NCBI RefSeq assembly: GCF_006385685.1
Contig: NZ_VFRP01000023.1
Location: forward strand, 1 to 64,000
Direction: 5' to 3'
Origin: Amaricoccus solimangrovi
GTDB taxonomy: Bacteria; Pseudomonadota; Alphaproteobacteria; Rhodobacterales; Rhodobacteraceae
DNA: 64,000 nt
The notes beneath the pieces are model-generated. The model made no database searches and was not told where the DNA came from. It saw only the letters and a program-made list of their open reading frames with translations. The position numbers were made by a program, and so were the translations under genes. This document shows, in pieces, positions 32,747 to 42,737 of the stretch (position 1 is the first letter of the stretch; every line of letters begins with the position of its first letter).

Positions 32747-33376
32747 TCAGAGCGGCAGGACGCCGAGGCCGCGCAGGTAGATGCCGGTGCCGGATTCGAG
32801 CATCTCCTCCGGCGTATAGGGCGCGCGGGCGCCCGGCGCGCCCCGGGCGAAGAGTTCGACGACGCCGTGGCTGAAGGCCCAGATGTGGTTCGCCACCATG
32901 GTCGGCGGCGGCCGCCGCTCCGGCGGCAGCTGCGCGCTCAGGAGTTCCGCGGCGCGGATCATCACGTCGAGCGCGCGCTGCGCGGCATGGGCCAGTTCGG
33001 ACGTGCCGGTGAGCCCCGCCCCGGCTTCGAACATCGCCATGTAGAACCCGGGATGCGACCGCGCGAAGCCGAGATAGGCCCCGCCGGTGGCGGAAAAGGC
33101 GGAGAGGGGCGAGGGCCGGCCGCCGTCGAAGGCGCGCTCGAGCTGCTCTCCGAAGATGACGAAGCCCTGGCGGGCGACCTCCGCGACCAGATCCTCGCGG
33201 TTGCGGAAGTGGCGGTAGGGGGCGGCGGGGCTGACGCCCGCGGCGCGCGCCGCCTCGGCCAGCGTGAAGCCGAGCGGTCCCTTCTCCTCGATCAGCGCGA
33301 TCGCGGCCTCGACCAGCGCCTGGCGCAGGTTGCCGTGATGGTAGGATCTGCGCTGCTCGGGGTCGCGGTCGGCCAT
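32747..33376 (-). CDS. TetR/AcrR family transcriptional regulator
   Basis: The 209-residue protein has an N-terminal TetR helix-turn-helix (about 12-60): GNLRQALVEAAIALIEEKG, FTLAEAARAAGVSPAAPYRHFRNREDLVAEVA. The C-terminal ligand domain is the TetR_C_33-like type with AHPGFY-like SHPGFYMAMFEAG and FSHGVVELFARG. The ATG was set at 33376, where the conserved YHHGNL region begins properly. It is followed by the dyad and DUF2852 on the same strand, which makes DUF2852 a likely target. The inducer is unknown. Confidence 0.9.
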   Translation of the reverse strand: MADRDPEQRRSYHHGNLRQALVEAAIALIEEKGPLGFTLAEAARAAGVSPAAPYRHFRNREDLVAEVARQGFVIFGEQLERAFDGGRPSPLSAFSATGGAYLGFARSHPGFYMAMFEAGAGLTGTSELAHAAQRALDVMIRAAELLSAQLPPERRPPPTMVANHIWAFSHGVVELFARGAPGARAPYTPEEMLESGTGIYLRGLGVLPL

Positions 33377-33428
33377 GGCTTCCTCTAGCCGCTGCCCCGG
33401 AACCGGGCAAGGCGGGGCGCGGACAGCC

Positions 33429-33713
33429 TCAGGCGGATTCGCCGAAGCGGTTGGCGACGAGTTCGCGCAGCGCGGCGGCCAGCCCCTCGGCCTCGACGCC
33501 ATCGACGCGGACGTCGATATGCGTGCCCTTGGCGGCGGCGAGCATCATCAGCCCCATGATCGAATCGCCCGAGACATCGAGCCCGTCGCGGCTCACCTCG
33601 GCGCGGGCGTCGTAGCGCTCCACCGTCTCGACGAACTTCGCCGAGGCGCGGGCGTGGAGACCCTTGTCATTGACGATTTCGAGGGTCATGCGGATGGCGG
33701 CGGCGTCGCTCAC
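33429..33713 (-). CDS. ptsH: HPr phosphocarrier protein
   Basis: The 94-residue protein has the HPr fold with the phosphorylated His in DKGLHARASAKF and the regulatory Ser in SGDSIMGLMMLAA, the site HprK acts on. No sugar-specific PTS is present, so this is a PTS-Ntr type regulatory HPr. The start is GTG 33713, which overlaps the EIIA stop as GTGA; the ATG eight codons on is a weaker choice. The last gene of hprK-rapZ-EIIA-HPr. Confidence 0.92.
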   Translation of the reverse strand: MSDAAAIRMTLEIVNDKGLHARASAKFVETVERYDARAEVSRDGLDVSGDSIMGLMMLAAAKGTHIDVRVDGVEAEGLAAALRELVANRFGESA

Positions 33714-34123
33714 GATGGGAGCGGTGTCCCGTCGGGGCCGAATCCGTCGATGGAGTCGATATACTTGCGGCCGGCGGCGAGCGCGGTGGAGACGGCGTCG
33801 CCGAGCGCCATGCGCCGTGCCTTGGCGAGCTTGACGAGAAGGGGAAGGTTGGCGCCGTAGAGGACGGCGCGGCCGGGGTTCCTGCAGGCGCCGACGGCGA
33901 GATTGGAAGGGGTGCTGCCGAACATGTCGGTTACCACGACCACCCCTTGGCCCTCGTCCACCGAGGCGGCGGCCGCCTCGATCTCGGCCTGTTTCTTGCC
34001 GCAATCGTCGTCGGGGCCGATCGCCACCGCCACGGTGCCAGGATGCTTGCCCACGACATGCTCCATGGCCGCGAGATATTCGCCAGCCAGCCCGCCATGG
34101 GCGACAATAACGATTCCGATCAC
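33710..34123 (-). CDS. PTS EIIA component, mannose family
   Basis: The 137-residue protein is a mannose-type EIIA domain (DhaM/EIIAMan fold). The phospho-acceptor is His in IVIVAHGG near residue 9. The VVVVTDMFGSTPSNLAVG block is conserved. No EIIB, C or D is nearby, so it probably acts as a regulatory phosphate acceptor from HPr. It starts with GTG 34123, overlapping the rapZ stop by four bases, and ends overlapping HPr by four bases. Confidence 0.92.
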   Translation of the reverse strand: MIGIVIVAHGGLAGEYLAAMEHVVGKHPGTVAVAIGPDDDCGKKQAEIEAAAASVDEGQGVVVVTDMFGSTPSNLAVGACRNPGRAVLYGANLPLLVKLAKARRMALGDAVSTALAAGRKYIDSIDGFGPDGTPLPS

Positions 34124-35040
34124 GCTACACCCATCCCCGGATCCAGAGCCGCGACCTTCGAAGCGCGCTCGAGATCCCTGTGCCGAATAGACACCTGCCA
34201 TCCGTCCTCCGCAAGCGTTTTTGACAGCGCCTCGGTCACCGCGACGGAGCGGTGCCTGCCTCCCGTGCATCCCAATCCGATACCGAAGTAACTCTTTCCC
34301 TCCGCCCGATAGGCGGGCAGGAGGAAACGCAACAGATCGACGAGCCGCGTGTAGAAGGGGCCGAAGGCCGGATCCTCCCGCACGAAGTCGGCGACCGCCG
34401 GATCGCGCCCGTCCAGGGGGCGCAGTCCGAGATCCCAGTGCGGGTTCCGCAGAAACCGCACGTCGATCACCATGTCGACGCCCCGGGGTGTCCCGCGGGG
34501 ATAGGAGAAGGACTGCAGCTCGATCGCGAGCTCGCCCCGCCTGTCCTCGGGCCCGAAGAGCCGCGCCATCTCCGCGCGAAGCTCGTGCGGGGTCATCTGC
34601 CCGGTCTCGACCAGCACGTCGGCGCGGTCGCGCAGCGGCGCGAGAAGCGCGCGTTCGCGCTCGATCCCCGCCTTCGGCGTCTCGGTCGGGCTCAGCGGGT
34701 GCCGGCGGCGGGTCTCGCTGTAGCGCCGGATCAGCGTGTCCGTGTCGCAGTCGAGATAGACGAGCGCCGGCCGCCGCCCCGCGAGTTCCGCCACCTCGTC
34801 CAGCGCGCCGAGCAGCCGGTCGACGCCGAATTCCCGGTTGCGCGCGTCGAGACCGACGACGACCGGGTGTTCGAGGGGCGGACCGGCGAAGAGGCGCGGA
34901 AAGAAGGAGAGCGGCAGGTTGTCGATGGCCTCGAAGCCGAGATCCTCGAGGGCCCGGATGGCCGTCGTCCGTCCCGCGCCGGCCGGGCCGGTGATGATCA
35001 GGATGTGCTGCCCCGCGGGAGCCTTGTGCGATTCAGTCAC
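34120..35040 (-). CDS. rapZ: RNase adapter protein RapZ
   Basis: The 306-residue protein has a P-loop N-domain (GPAGAGRTTAIRALEDLGFEAIDNLP) and the RapZ C-domain with FSYPRGTPRG, FLRNPHWD, and IGLGCTGGRHRSVAV. The family's invariant Lys of GxxGxGK is Arg here, as I recall for other alphaproteobacterial members. RapZ links amino-sugar sensing to RNase E in E. coli; in alphaproteobacteria its role is less known. Placed between hprK and EIIA in the usual order. Confidence 0.94.
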   Translation of the reverse strand: MTESHKAPAGQHILIITGPAGAGRTTAIRALEDLGFEAIDNLPLSFFPRLFAGPPLEHPVVVGLDARNREFGVDRLLGALDEVAELAGRRPALVYLDCDTDTLIRRYSETRRRHPLSPTETPKAGIERERALLAPLRDRADVLVETGQMTPHELRAEMARLFGPEDRRGELAIELQSFSYPRGTPRGVDMVIDVRFLRNPHWDLGLRPLDGRDPAVADFVREDPAFGPFYTRLVDLLRFLLPAYRAEGKSYFGIGLGCTGGRHRSVAVTEALSKTLAEDGWQVSIRHRDLERASKVAALDPGMGVA

Positions 35041-35086
35041 GGTGCGCCTGCTTTCGACCGCCCTCGGCGACGGATCCCATGAGCCG

Positions 35087-35563
35087 TCATTTCTCCTGGT
35101 ACCGGGCGTTCCGCATCATAAACACCAACACTGCGTCAAGATTGGGCACTCCGCGGCCGAAAATCAACTCGACGTCGGTACCGAGCAGATCGATTACACG
35201 AAGTTGTGGCATCCGCGCCGCGGGTGCGAAGTCGAGATCGACCACCGTTGCGATCGCCACGTCGTCGAGCACCTGGTCCGTCCGCAGCAGGCCCACGCCA
35301 CGCGCCTCGACAAGCCCCCGGAGCGGATCGACCGCGCGGGCGATGACGCTCGCCCCCCGGCGTTCCAGCGCGACCCGGTCGTCGGCGACGAGCACGCCCC
35401 CGAGCGCGATCAGCCGCAGCGCGAGGCCCGACTTGCCCGAGCCCGAGGCACCCTGGATCAGGACCGCGCGGCCGTCGATCGCGACGGCGGCGGCGTGGGC
35501 CACCAGCCTGGCGGGGGCGGGTGGGCCGGAGAGGCTCGCGTCCGGGGGGGATCTGTCGGGCAT
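35087..35563 (-). CDS. hprK: HPr kinase/phosphorylase, short alphaproteobacterial form
   Basis: The 158-residue protein keeps only the kinase domain of HprK. The Walker A is GASGSGKSGLALRLI near residue 40, and VADDRVALERR is the catalytic Asp region. The Gram-positive N-terminal domain (about 130 residues) is absent, as is usual for alphaproteobacteria. It phosphorylates HPr on Ser. The ATG at 35563 is chosen over an upstream TTG. It heads hprK-rapZ-EIIA-HPr and faces pckA. In many relatives chvI and chvG lie between these two; here they do not. Confidence 0.9.
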   Translation of the reverse strand: MPDRSPPDASLSGPPAPARLVAHAAAVAIDGRAVLIQGASGSGKSGLALRLIALGGVLVADDRVALERRGASVIARAVDPLRGLVEARGVGLLRTDQVLDDVAIATVVDLDFAPAARMPQLRVIDLLGTDVELIFGRGVPNLDAVLVFMMRNARYQEK

Positions 35564-35878
35564 GACGCGACTCAAGAACGCTCAGGCATGCCAGCGTCGG
35601 GCGATGCGGCGGCGCAGCGTGTTGCTTTCCGTGAAAGCGAACGCAAGCGAACGCGCAGACCAACACGTAAGTACACATATGCCGAAGAAATGTGACGCTC
35701 GTATGGCTTTTTACCGTTCACGGCCCAAGGCTCCCTTCGCCTTTCGTGCTATAGATCAGGAGACGGCGGTTGTTCGCGGCTGCGAATATCGTCGTCTGTG
35801 ATGACTTGTGCGGACTGGCCAGCGGGCTCCTCGCGGAGCGCGACCGACCTGTTTTAACCTTGGGGGAATTATCGCGTA
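35564..35878. other. Divergent hprK-pckA intergenic region
   Basis: These 315 bases have no gene. They contain an inverted repeat GCTTTC-CGT-GAAAGC (35624-35638) directly followed by two tandem copies of AAGCGAACGC (35635-35654). A TATAGA lies at 35751-35756. chvI and chvG, expected here in relatives, are absent. Confidence 0.6.
35635..35654. repeat. Tandem 10-base direct repeat
   Basis: The decamer AAGCGAACGC occurs twice with no gap, 225 bases before pckA and 72 bases before hprK. A one-turn spacing of direct repeats is the arrangement recognised by OmpR-family regulators such as ChvI or PhoB. The first copy overlaps the GCTTTC/GAAAGC inverted repeat by four bases. Confidence 0.6.
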
Positions 35879-37489
<1,611 letters not shown>

Positions 37490-37503
37490 CGTTGCCGGGG
37501 GCT

Positions 37504-37525
37504 GGCCGCGACGGGGATCGCGGCC
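37504..37525. terminator. Hairpin between convergent pckA and tauE genes
   Basis: GGCCGCGA pairs perfectly with TCGCGGCC around CGGGGA, starting 15 bases after the pckA stop. No T-tract follows. It probably marks the pckA mRNA end. Confidence 0.45.
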
Positions 37526-37603
37526 GCCCTCCCCTCCGGGACCGCGCGCGGGGCGGACATCCGTCCGCCTCCCCCCCACGCGCGCGGGCGCCCGGAAAAT
37601 CTC

Positions 37604-38380
37604 TCAGAGCCCGGCGCTCCGGCGCAGCAGGTTCAGCCCCGACAGGATCAGCACCACGAGCGTGACCTTGCGGAACAGGTTCTGGTCGAGCCTGTCATGC
37701 ACTTCGTAGCCGATGAACATGCCGATCAGGGTCGGCGCGACGAGGATCGCGGAGACCGGCAGCGTGGTCGTGTTCAGGATGCCCGAGCGCAGATGCGCGA
37801 AGAAGAGCAGCAGCGCGCCGAGGAAGAAGGTGATGCTCTGCGCCCGGATCATCTCGGCCTTCGGCAGCCGGATCGCCAGCAGATACATGATGAGCGGCGG
37901 CCCCCAGATCCCGGCGATTCCGCCCAGCACGCCCGAGAGCGCGCCGGCGACATATTCCGCGAGGCGCGCGTGGCGCGGCGCGAAGCTCGGCCGCCAGCCC
38001 AGCAGCTGTGAGGCGCCGGCGCAGGTGATGGCGAGCCCGATCACGCCGTAGATCGTCGCGTCCGACATCGCGGTGACGAGCTGCGCGGCGAGCACGATGA
38101 CCACGACGAAGACGAGGTTCAGCCGCCAGAACCTCCGCAGGCTGCCCCAGGCCTCGCCTCCGCCGTTGCGAAGCGCCTGGATGAGGTTGGAGACGAGGAT
38201 CGGCATGATCAGCAGCGCGACCGAGGTCTTGCCCGGGAGGAAGGACGCCATGACGCTGAGCGCGATCAGGGGAAGGGCGAAGCCGACGACGCCCTTGGCG
38301 AACCCGCCGATCCCCATGCCGAGCGTCGCGGTGACGAGGCCCGCGGTTCCGTAGGCGGCGAGGAAGGCTTCCAATTTCAT
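37604..38380 (-). CDS. TauE/SafE family sulfite/anion exporter
   Basis: The 258-residue protein has eight or nine membrane helices and the TauE/SafE repeat: FAKGVVGFALPLIALSVMASF in the first half and GALSGVLGGIAGIWGPPLIMYLL in the second. The family moves sulfite, sulfoacetate or other organic anions. No sulfur genes are adjacent. GGAG lies close before the ATG. It diverges from mcd, sharing a 216-base promoter region. Confidence 0.88.
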   Translation of the reverse strand: MKLEAFLAAYGTAGLVTATLGMGIGGFAKGVVGFALPLIALSVMASFLPGKTSVALLIMPILVSNLIQALRNGGGEAWGSLRRFWRLNLVFVVVIVLAAQLVTAMSDATIYGVIGLAITCAGASQLLGWRPSFAPRHARLAEYVAGALSGVLGGIAGIWGPPLIMYLLAIRLPKAEMIRAQSITFFLGALLLFFAHLRSGILNTTTLPVSAILVAPTLIGMFIGYEVHDRLDQNLFRKVTLVVLILSGLNLLRRSAGL

Positions 38381-38486
38381 GATCTCCGGGAGGGCGGTAC
38401 GCTTCGTTTCGCAAGCGGGGCGAGGGAAGGCAATGCTAATAAAATTCCCGGATAAACCGTACCAACGTAGTAATATTTCTCTCCAA

Positions 38487-38515
38487 TTGACGAGGCTCGG
38501 GGTTCTGTCTAGGGT
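38487..38515 (+). promoter_or_regulatory. Sigma-70-like promoter for mcd
   Basis: TTGACG at 38487-38492 and TAGGGT at 38510-38515 are 17 bases apart, about 80 bases before the mcd start. The -35 matches the consensus in five of six bases; the -10 is weaker. The region just upstream is unusually AT-rich for this genome. Confidence 0.45.
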
Positions 38516-38596
38516 GCGCGGCAACTGCGAAGCAGATTCCGCGGGTGCGATGGAGCGCATCCGCGCGAGACCGGAACCCGACGCCAGAGGATGAAG

Positions 38597-40288
38597 ATGA
38601 CCGAAGCCGCCCGCGCCCTTGAGCAAGACCCCATCCTGCTGCCGAGCCTGCGCGCCGATTGCGCCGAGGCGGTGGAGGCGGCCGAGGCGGTGCTCGCCGC
38701 CTGCCGCGCGGCGCTCGGCGCGCGGGTCTCGACCGGCGGCCGCGTCTCGAACAGGGCGCTGGAAGCCGACCAGTTCGCCGCGCACGGCCTCTCCTGGATC
38801 GCCACCTATGTGGAGAGCCTGCGCCAGATGCTCGGCTGGGCCGACCGGCTCAGCGAGGCGGGGGCCTTCGGCGAGATGGAGGCGCTGATCCTGCGGATCA
38901 CCTTCGGCGAATACCTGAGCCAGCTTCGGGGCGGCATCCCGATGTCCCAGGGCGAGGTGGCGCGGATCTTCGATCTCGGCGTCACCGAGGAGCAGGCGGC
39001 GCCGCTGGCGAGCCCGGCGGTGATCGGCCTGAGCCGCCGGGGCAACAGCGACGCGGCGCGCGCGCGCCTCGTCGAACTTATGATGGCGGGCCACGGCTCC
39101 GCCACCTTCGGCGCCACCGGGCTCGACGACGAATACGAGATGGTCCGCGACCACTTCCGCCGCTTCGCCGAGGACAAGGTCGTGCCCTTCGCCCATGAAT
39201 GGCATCTGAAGGACGAACTCATCCCCATCGAGATCGTCGAGGAGATGGGCGAACTCGGTGTCTTCGGCCTGACGATCCCCGAGGAATACGGCGGGGCGGG
39301 CATGTCCAAGACGGCGATGTGCGTGGTCTCGGAGGAGCTGAGCCGCGGCTATATCGGCGTGGGGAGCCTCGGCACGCGCTCCGAGATCGCGGCGGAACTG
39401 ATCCTCGGCGGCGGCACGGCGGAGCAGAAGGCGGAATGGCTCCCGAAGATCGCCTCCGCCGAGATCCTGCCGACCGCGGTCTTCACCGAGCCCAATACCG
39501 GCTCCGACCTTGGCAGCCTGCGCACCCGCGCGACGCGCCAGGGCGATGACTGGGTGGTGACCGGGAACAAGACCTGGATCACCCACGCCGCCCGCGCCGA
39601 CGTGATGACGCTGCTCGTGCGCACCGATCCGGCGACGACCGACTATTCCGGCCTCTCGATGCTGCTCGCGCCGAAGCCGCGCGGGACCGAGGAAGCGCCG
39701 TTCCCGGCCGAGGGGATGACTGGCGGCGAGATCGAGGTGCTCGGCTACCGCGGCATGAAGGAATATGAGCTCGGCTTCGACGGATTCCGGGTGCCGGCCG
39801 CGAACCTGCTCGGGGGCGTCGAGGGCCAGGGCTTCAAGCAGCTGATGCAGACCTTCGAGAGCGCGCGCATCCAGACCGCGGCGCGCGCCATCGGCGTCGC
39901 GCAATGCGCGCTCGAACTCGGGATGCGCTACGCGGAGGAGCGCAAGCAGTTCGGCAAGGCGCTGGTCGCCTTCCCGCGCGTCTACGGCAAGCTCGCGATG
40001 ATGGCGGTCGAGATCATGATCGCCCGCCAGCTCTCCTACCACGCCGCGCGCGAGAAGGACGAGGGGCGGCGCTGCGACCTCGAGGCGGGGATGGCGAAGC
40101 TCCTCGGCGCGCGCGTGGCCTGGGCCTCGGCCGACAATGCGCTGCAGATCCACGGCGGCAACGGCTTCGCGCTTGAATATCCGGTCAGCCGCGTGCTCTG
40201 TGACGCGCGCATCCTGAACATCTTCGAGGGCGCGGCCGAGATCCAGGCGCAGGTGATCGCCCGCCGTCTGCTGGAGAATCGCAATTGA
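38597..40288 (+). CDS. mcd: (2S)-methylsuccinyl-CoA dehydrogenase
   Basis: The 563-residue protein is an acyl-CoA dehydrogenase with an extra N-terminal domain of about 150 residues, the layout of Mcd in the ethylmalonyl-CoA pathway. Mcd oxidises methylsuccinyl-CoA to mesaconyl-CoA with FAD. The ACAD core (about 175-563) has the IPEEYGGAGMS, RGYIGVGSLGTRSEIAAELI, TEPNTGSDLGSLRT and QIHGGNGFALEYPVSR blocks. ATG 38597 has AGAGG six bases upstream; an ATG two codons earlier is out of place for it. No other pathway genes (ccr, ecm) are in the window. Confidence 0.88.
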   Translation: MTEAARALEQDPILLPSLRADCAEAVEAAEAVLAACRAALGARVSTGGRVSNRALEADQFAAHGLSWIATYVESLRQMLGWADRLSEAGAFGEMEALILRITFGEYLSQLRGGIPMSQGEVARIFDLGVTEEQAAPLASPAVIGLSRRGNSDAARARLVELMMAGHGSATFGATGLDDEYEMVRDHFRRFAEDKVVPFAHEWHLKDELIPIEIVEEMGELGVFGLTIPEEYGGAGMSKTAMCVVSEELSRGYIGVGSLGTRSEIAAELILGGGTAEQKAEWLPKIASAEILPTAVFTEPNTGSDLGSLRTRATRQGDDWVVTGNKTWITHAARADVMTLLVRTDPATTDYSGLSMLLAPKPRGTEEAPFPAEGMTGGEIEVLGYRGMKEYELGFDGFRVPAANLLGGVEGQGFKQLMQTFESARIQTAARAIGVAQCALELGMRYAEERKQFGKALVAFPRVYGKLAMMAVEIMIARQLSYHAAREKDEGRRCDLEAGMAKLLGARVAWASADNALQIHGGNGFALEYPVSRVLCDARILNIFEGAAEIQAQVIARRLLENRN

Positions 40289-40701
40289 TCCGACGCCTGA
40301 TCGCATTGGCGGCGCCGTTCGCGGTCGCCGCCTGTGTCTACGCCGCCGAGGAGCCCGCGGTGCCCGAGGGTAACTGGCTGCTGCCCGGCACCAGCTGGAA
40401 GCTCGTGGAACTCGACGGCGCGCCCTTCACCGCGAACGCGGTGGCGACACTGACCGAGGATGGCCGCATCGCCGGCCAGGCGCCCTGCAACACCTTCAGC
40501 GCCGAATACGGCGGGCACTGGCCGGCCATCACCTTCACGCCGACGGCGCGGACCCGGCGTGCCTGTCCCGATCTCGCCGCCGAGAACGCGTTCTTCGCCG
40601 CGCTCGGGAAGGTGAACCACGGCGAGATGCTGGAGGATTCGATGCTGCTGACCGGGCCGGACACGCGGCTCAGGCTCGTCAAGGTGCCGGCGCCGGAGTG
40701 A
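40285..40701 (+). CDS. META-domain lipoprotein
   Basis: This 138-residue protein begins at TTG, overlapping the mcd stop by four bases. Residues 1-17 are a lipoprotein signal with AVAAC as lipobox, so Cys 17 is likely lipidated. The META/HslJ-like domain has GTSWKLVELDGAPF, APCNTFSAEYGG and FTPTARTRRACPDLAAENAFFAAL. Two further Cys may form a disulfide. It is co-transcribed with mcd and probably envelope-located. Function unknown. Confidence 0.82.
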   Translation: MIRRLIALAAPFAVAACVYAAEEPAVPEGNWLLPGTSWKLVELDGAPFTANAVATLTEDGRIAGQAPCNTFSAEYGGHWPAITFTPTARTRRACPDLAAENAFFAALGKVNHGEMLEDSMLLTGPDTRLRLVKVPAPE

Positions 40702-40716
40702 TCCGGCCGGCCGCGC

Positions 40717-41448
40717 TCAGCCGTGCCGCCGCAGGATCGCCTCCGCCGCCCGGTCGCGCGCGGCGGGCAGCCGTTCGCGGGGCAGGGCGGGGCCAAGCCG
40801 CGCGTCGAGGAAGAAGCCGGTCAGCGCCAGGGCGGCGCGCAACTGCGCCGGATCGCGGGTCGGCTCTCCCGTCCGCAGGAAGGCCGGCAGGGCAAGCAGC
40901 CGGGGCGCCCAGGGCGCGCCCGCCTCGGCGCTGACCGCGATACCCGACTTCGGCGAGACATAGATCAGATCCTCGCGCCGCCCCGTCGCCGCGCAGCGCG
41001 TGAGATCGAGGCCGAAGCCCAGATCCTCGAGCAGCGCGAGTTCCCAGAGCGCGTAGCGCGAAGGCCAGTCAGGCTCGCGCCCCAGCGCCGCGACGAGGTC
41101 GCGCGTCAGCGCGTAGAGTTCCGGATGCGCCGCCCGTTCCGGCAGGCCCGCCGCCGCGAGCGCCGCGATGGATTGCAGCGCCGCGAGCGCCGGCCCGTCG
41201 TCGAGCAGCCGGGCGGAATGCGGGGTCAGGAGGTCGAGGCGGAAGGCGCCGAGCTGCTCCTCGACGCGGGCCGACCATTCGGCGGAGACCTCGGCGCCCG
41301 GTTGCAGGATCGGCGCCATCCGCCGCCCGCCGCCGCCCCGCACGACGCCGGCGTGCCGGCCATGGGCGGCGGTGAAGATCTCGACGATGGCCGCGGATTC
41401 GCCGTGCCGCCGCGCCGAGAGCAGGATCCCTTCGTCGCGCCATTCCAT
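40717..41448 (-). CDS. recO: DNA repair protein RecO
   Basis: The 243-residue recombination mediator has the OB-fold N-terminus (EWRDEGILLSARRHGESAAIVEIFT, then GRHAGVVRGG). The helical middle has DDGPALAALQSIAALAAAGLPERAAHP. The C-terminal part has FGLDLTRCAATGRREDLIYVSPKSG. The usual zinc-Cys cluster is reduced to one Cys, as in other alphaproteobacterial RecO. RecO loads RecA on gapped DNA with RecF/RecR. It lies on the same strand as lepB-rnc-era-DUF1491. Confidence 0.93.
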   Translation of the reverse strand: MEWRDEGILLSARRHGESAAIVEIFTAAHGRHAGVVRGGGGRRMAPILQPGAEVSAEWSARVEEQLGAFRLDLLTPHSARLLDDGPALAALQSIAALAAAGLPERAAHPELYALTRDLVAALGREPDWPSRYALWELALLEDLGFGLDLTRCAATGRREDLIYVSPKSGIAVSAEAGAPWAPRLLALPAFLRTGEPTRDPAQLRAALALTGFFLDARLGPALPRERLPAARDRAAEAILRRHG

Positions 41449-41496
41449 GCCGTCGCCCGTTCGCCTTTCCCCCGGATGGCGGGGCCGAGGCCCGCC

Positions 41497-41826
41497 CTAC
41501 AGGCCGGGCTCGTCGAGGAGGGTCCGGCCGGCGCGGTCCTCGATCTCGATCACCCAGAGGTCGGGGTCGTTCGCCCGCTGCCGGGAGAGCGCCGCGTCCA
41601 CCTCCGCCTCCGCGCCCTCCGCGAGCACGAGCCAGACCCGCTCCCCGGACATCAGGTCGTAGCCGCGCTGGAACGCCTTCGCCTTGCCGTCGAGCGTGGC
41701 GCATTTGACGATCACCGCCCCCGCCGTCGCATCCCCCCTCGCCACCACATAGGCCGGGATGTCGGCGAGACGAAGCCGCGCCAGATAGGCGTGGACCCAG
41801 AAATCCGCTGTCAGCCGGGCGCTCAG
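41497..41826 (-). CDS. DUF1491 family protein
   Basis: This 109-residue DUF1491 protein has [53 protein letters not shown] and DPDLWVIEIEDRAGRTLLDEPGL, all typical. Function is unknown; the gene is often beside era. No ATG, GTG or TTG fits the family N-terminus. The best start is the CTG at 41826, which overlaps the era stop as CTGA, matching the spacing of a coupled ATGA. It could be a rare CTG start or a variant. Confidence 0.82.
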   Translation of the reverse strand: MSARLTADFWVHAYLARLRLADIPAYVVARGDATAGAVIVKCATLDGKAKAFQRGYDLMSGERVWLVLAEGAEAEVDAALSRQRANDPDLWVIEIEDRAGRTLLDEPGL

Positions 41827-42737
41827 GTCTCGCCGTCCCGGAAGTCGAGCCCCATCTCGGTGAAGCGCTCCGCCTCGTCGAGCCAGTTCGGCCGCACCTT
41901 CACCATCAGGAAGAGATGCACCTCGCGCCCGAGGAAGGCCTTGATCTCCTCGCGCGCGGCCTTGCCGACCGCCTTGATCGTCTCTCCCTTCGGACCGAGC
42001 GCGATGCCCTTGTGGCCCTCGCGCGCGACATAGATCACCTGGTCGATCCGGACCGAACCGTCCTTGCGCTCCTGCCAGCTCTCGGTCTCGACCGTCAGCT
42101 CGTAGGGCAGTTCCTGGTGCAGCCGGAGCGTTAGCTTCTCCCGGGTCATCTCGGCGGCGATCATGCGCGAGGGCAGGTCGGCGATCTGGTCCTCGGGATA
42201 GAGCCACGGCCCCTCGGGCACCTCGCCCGCCAGCCAGCGGCGCAGGTCCTCGACGCCGTGGCCGCGCTCGGCGGAGATCATGAAGGTGGCGGTGAAGGGG
42301 AAGGCCGCGTTCATCTTCGCGCTCAGTTCGAGCAGCGCCTCGGCCTTCACGCGGTCGATCTTGTTGATCGCGAGCGCGACGCGCCGGCCCTTCGGCAGCT
42401 GGTTCGCGATCGTCTCGATGATGGTCTCGACGCCCTCGGTCAGGCCCCGGTGCGCCTCGATCAGCAGCACGACCACGTCCGCGTCCGCCGCGCCGCCCCA
42501 GGCGGCCTTGACCATCGCCCGGTCGAGCCGCCGCCGCGGCCGGAACAGGCCCGGCGTGTCGATGAAGACGAGCTGCGCGGCGCCCTCGATCGCGATGCCG
42601 CGGATGCGCGCGCGCGTCGTCTGCACCTTGTGGGTGACGATCGAGACCTTCGCGCCGACCATCCGGTTCAGCAGCGTCGACTTTCCGGCGTTCGGCTCGC
42701 CGATCAGCGCGACGAGGCCACAGCGGGTCTCCGTCAT
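41823..42737 (-). CDS. era: GTPase Era
   Basis: The 304-residue GTPase assists 16S rRNA maturation and 30S assembly. G-motifs are GEPNAGKST near residue 12, DTPGLF and NKID. The C-terminal KH domain (about 210-300) has [35 protein letters not shown] and an RRNW-like end with [19 protein letters not shown]. The ATG overlaps the rnc stop by four bases. Part of lepB-rnc-era-DUF1491. Confidence 0.96.
   Translation of the reverse strand: MTETRCGLVALIGEPNAGKSTLLNRMVGAKVSIVTHKVQTTRARIRGIAIEGAAQLVFIDTPGLFRPRRRLDRAMVKAAWGGAADADVVVLLIEAHRGLTEGVETIIETIANQLPKGRRVALAINKIDRVKAEALLELSAKMNAAFPFTATFMISAERGHGVEDLRRWLAGEVPEGPWLYPEDQIADLPSRMIAAEMTREKLTLRLHQELPYELTVETESWQERKDGSVRIDQVIYVAREGHKGIALGPKGETIKAVGKAAREEIKAFLGREVHLFLMVKVRPNWLDEAERFTEMGLDFRDGET

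Noticed and set aside
38381-40306. Upstream in-frame extension of the TauE gene across mcd
   Set aside because: Only the last 258 residues are membrane-type; the earlier part is antisense to mcd, and the family start is at 38380.
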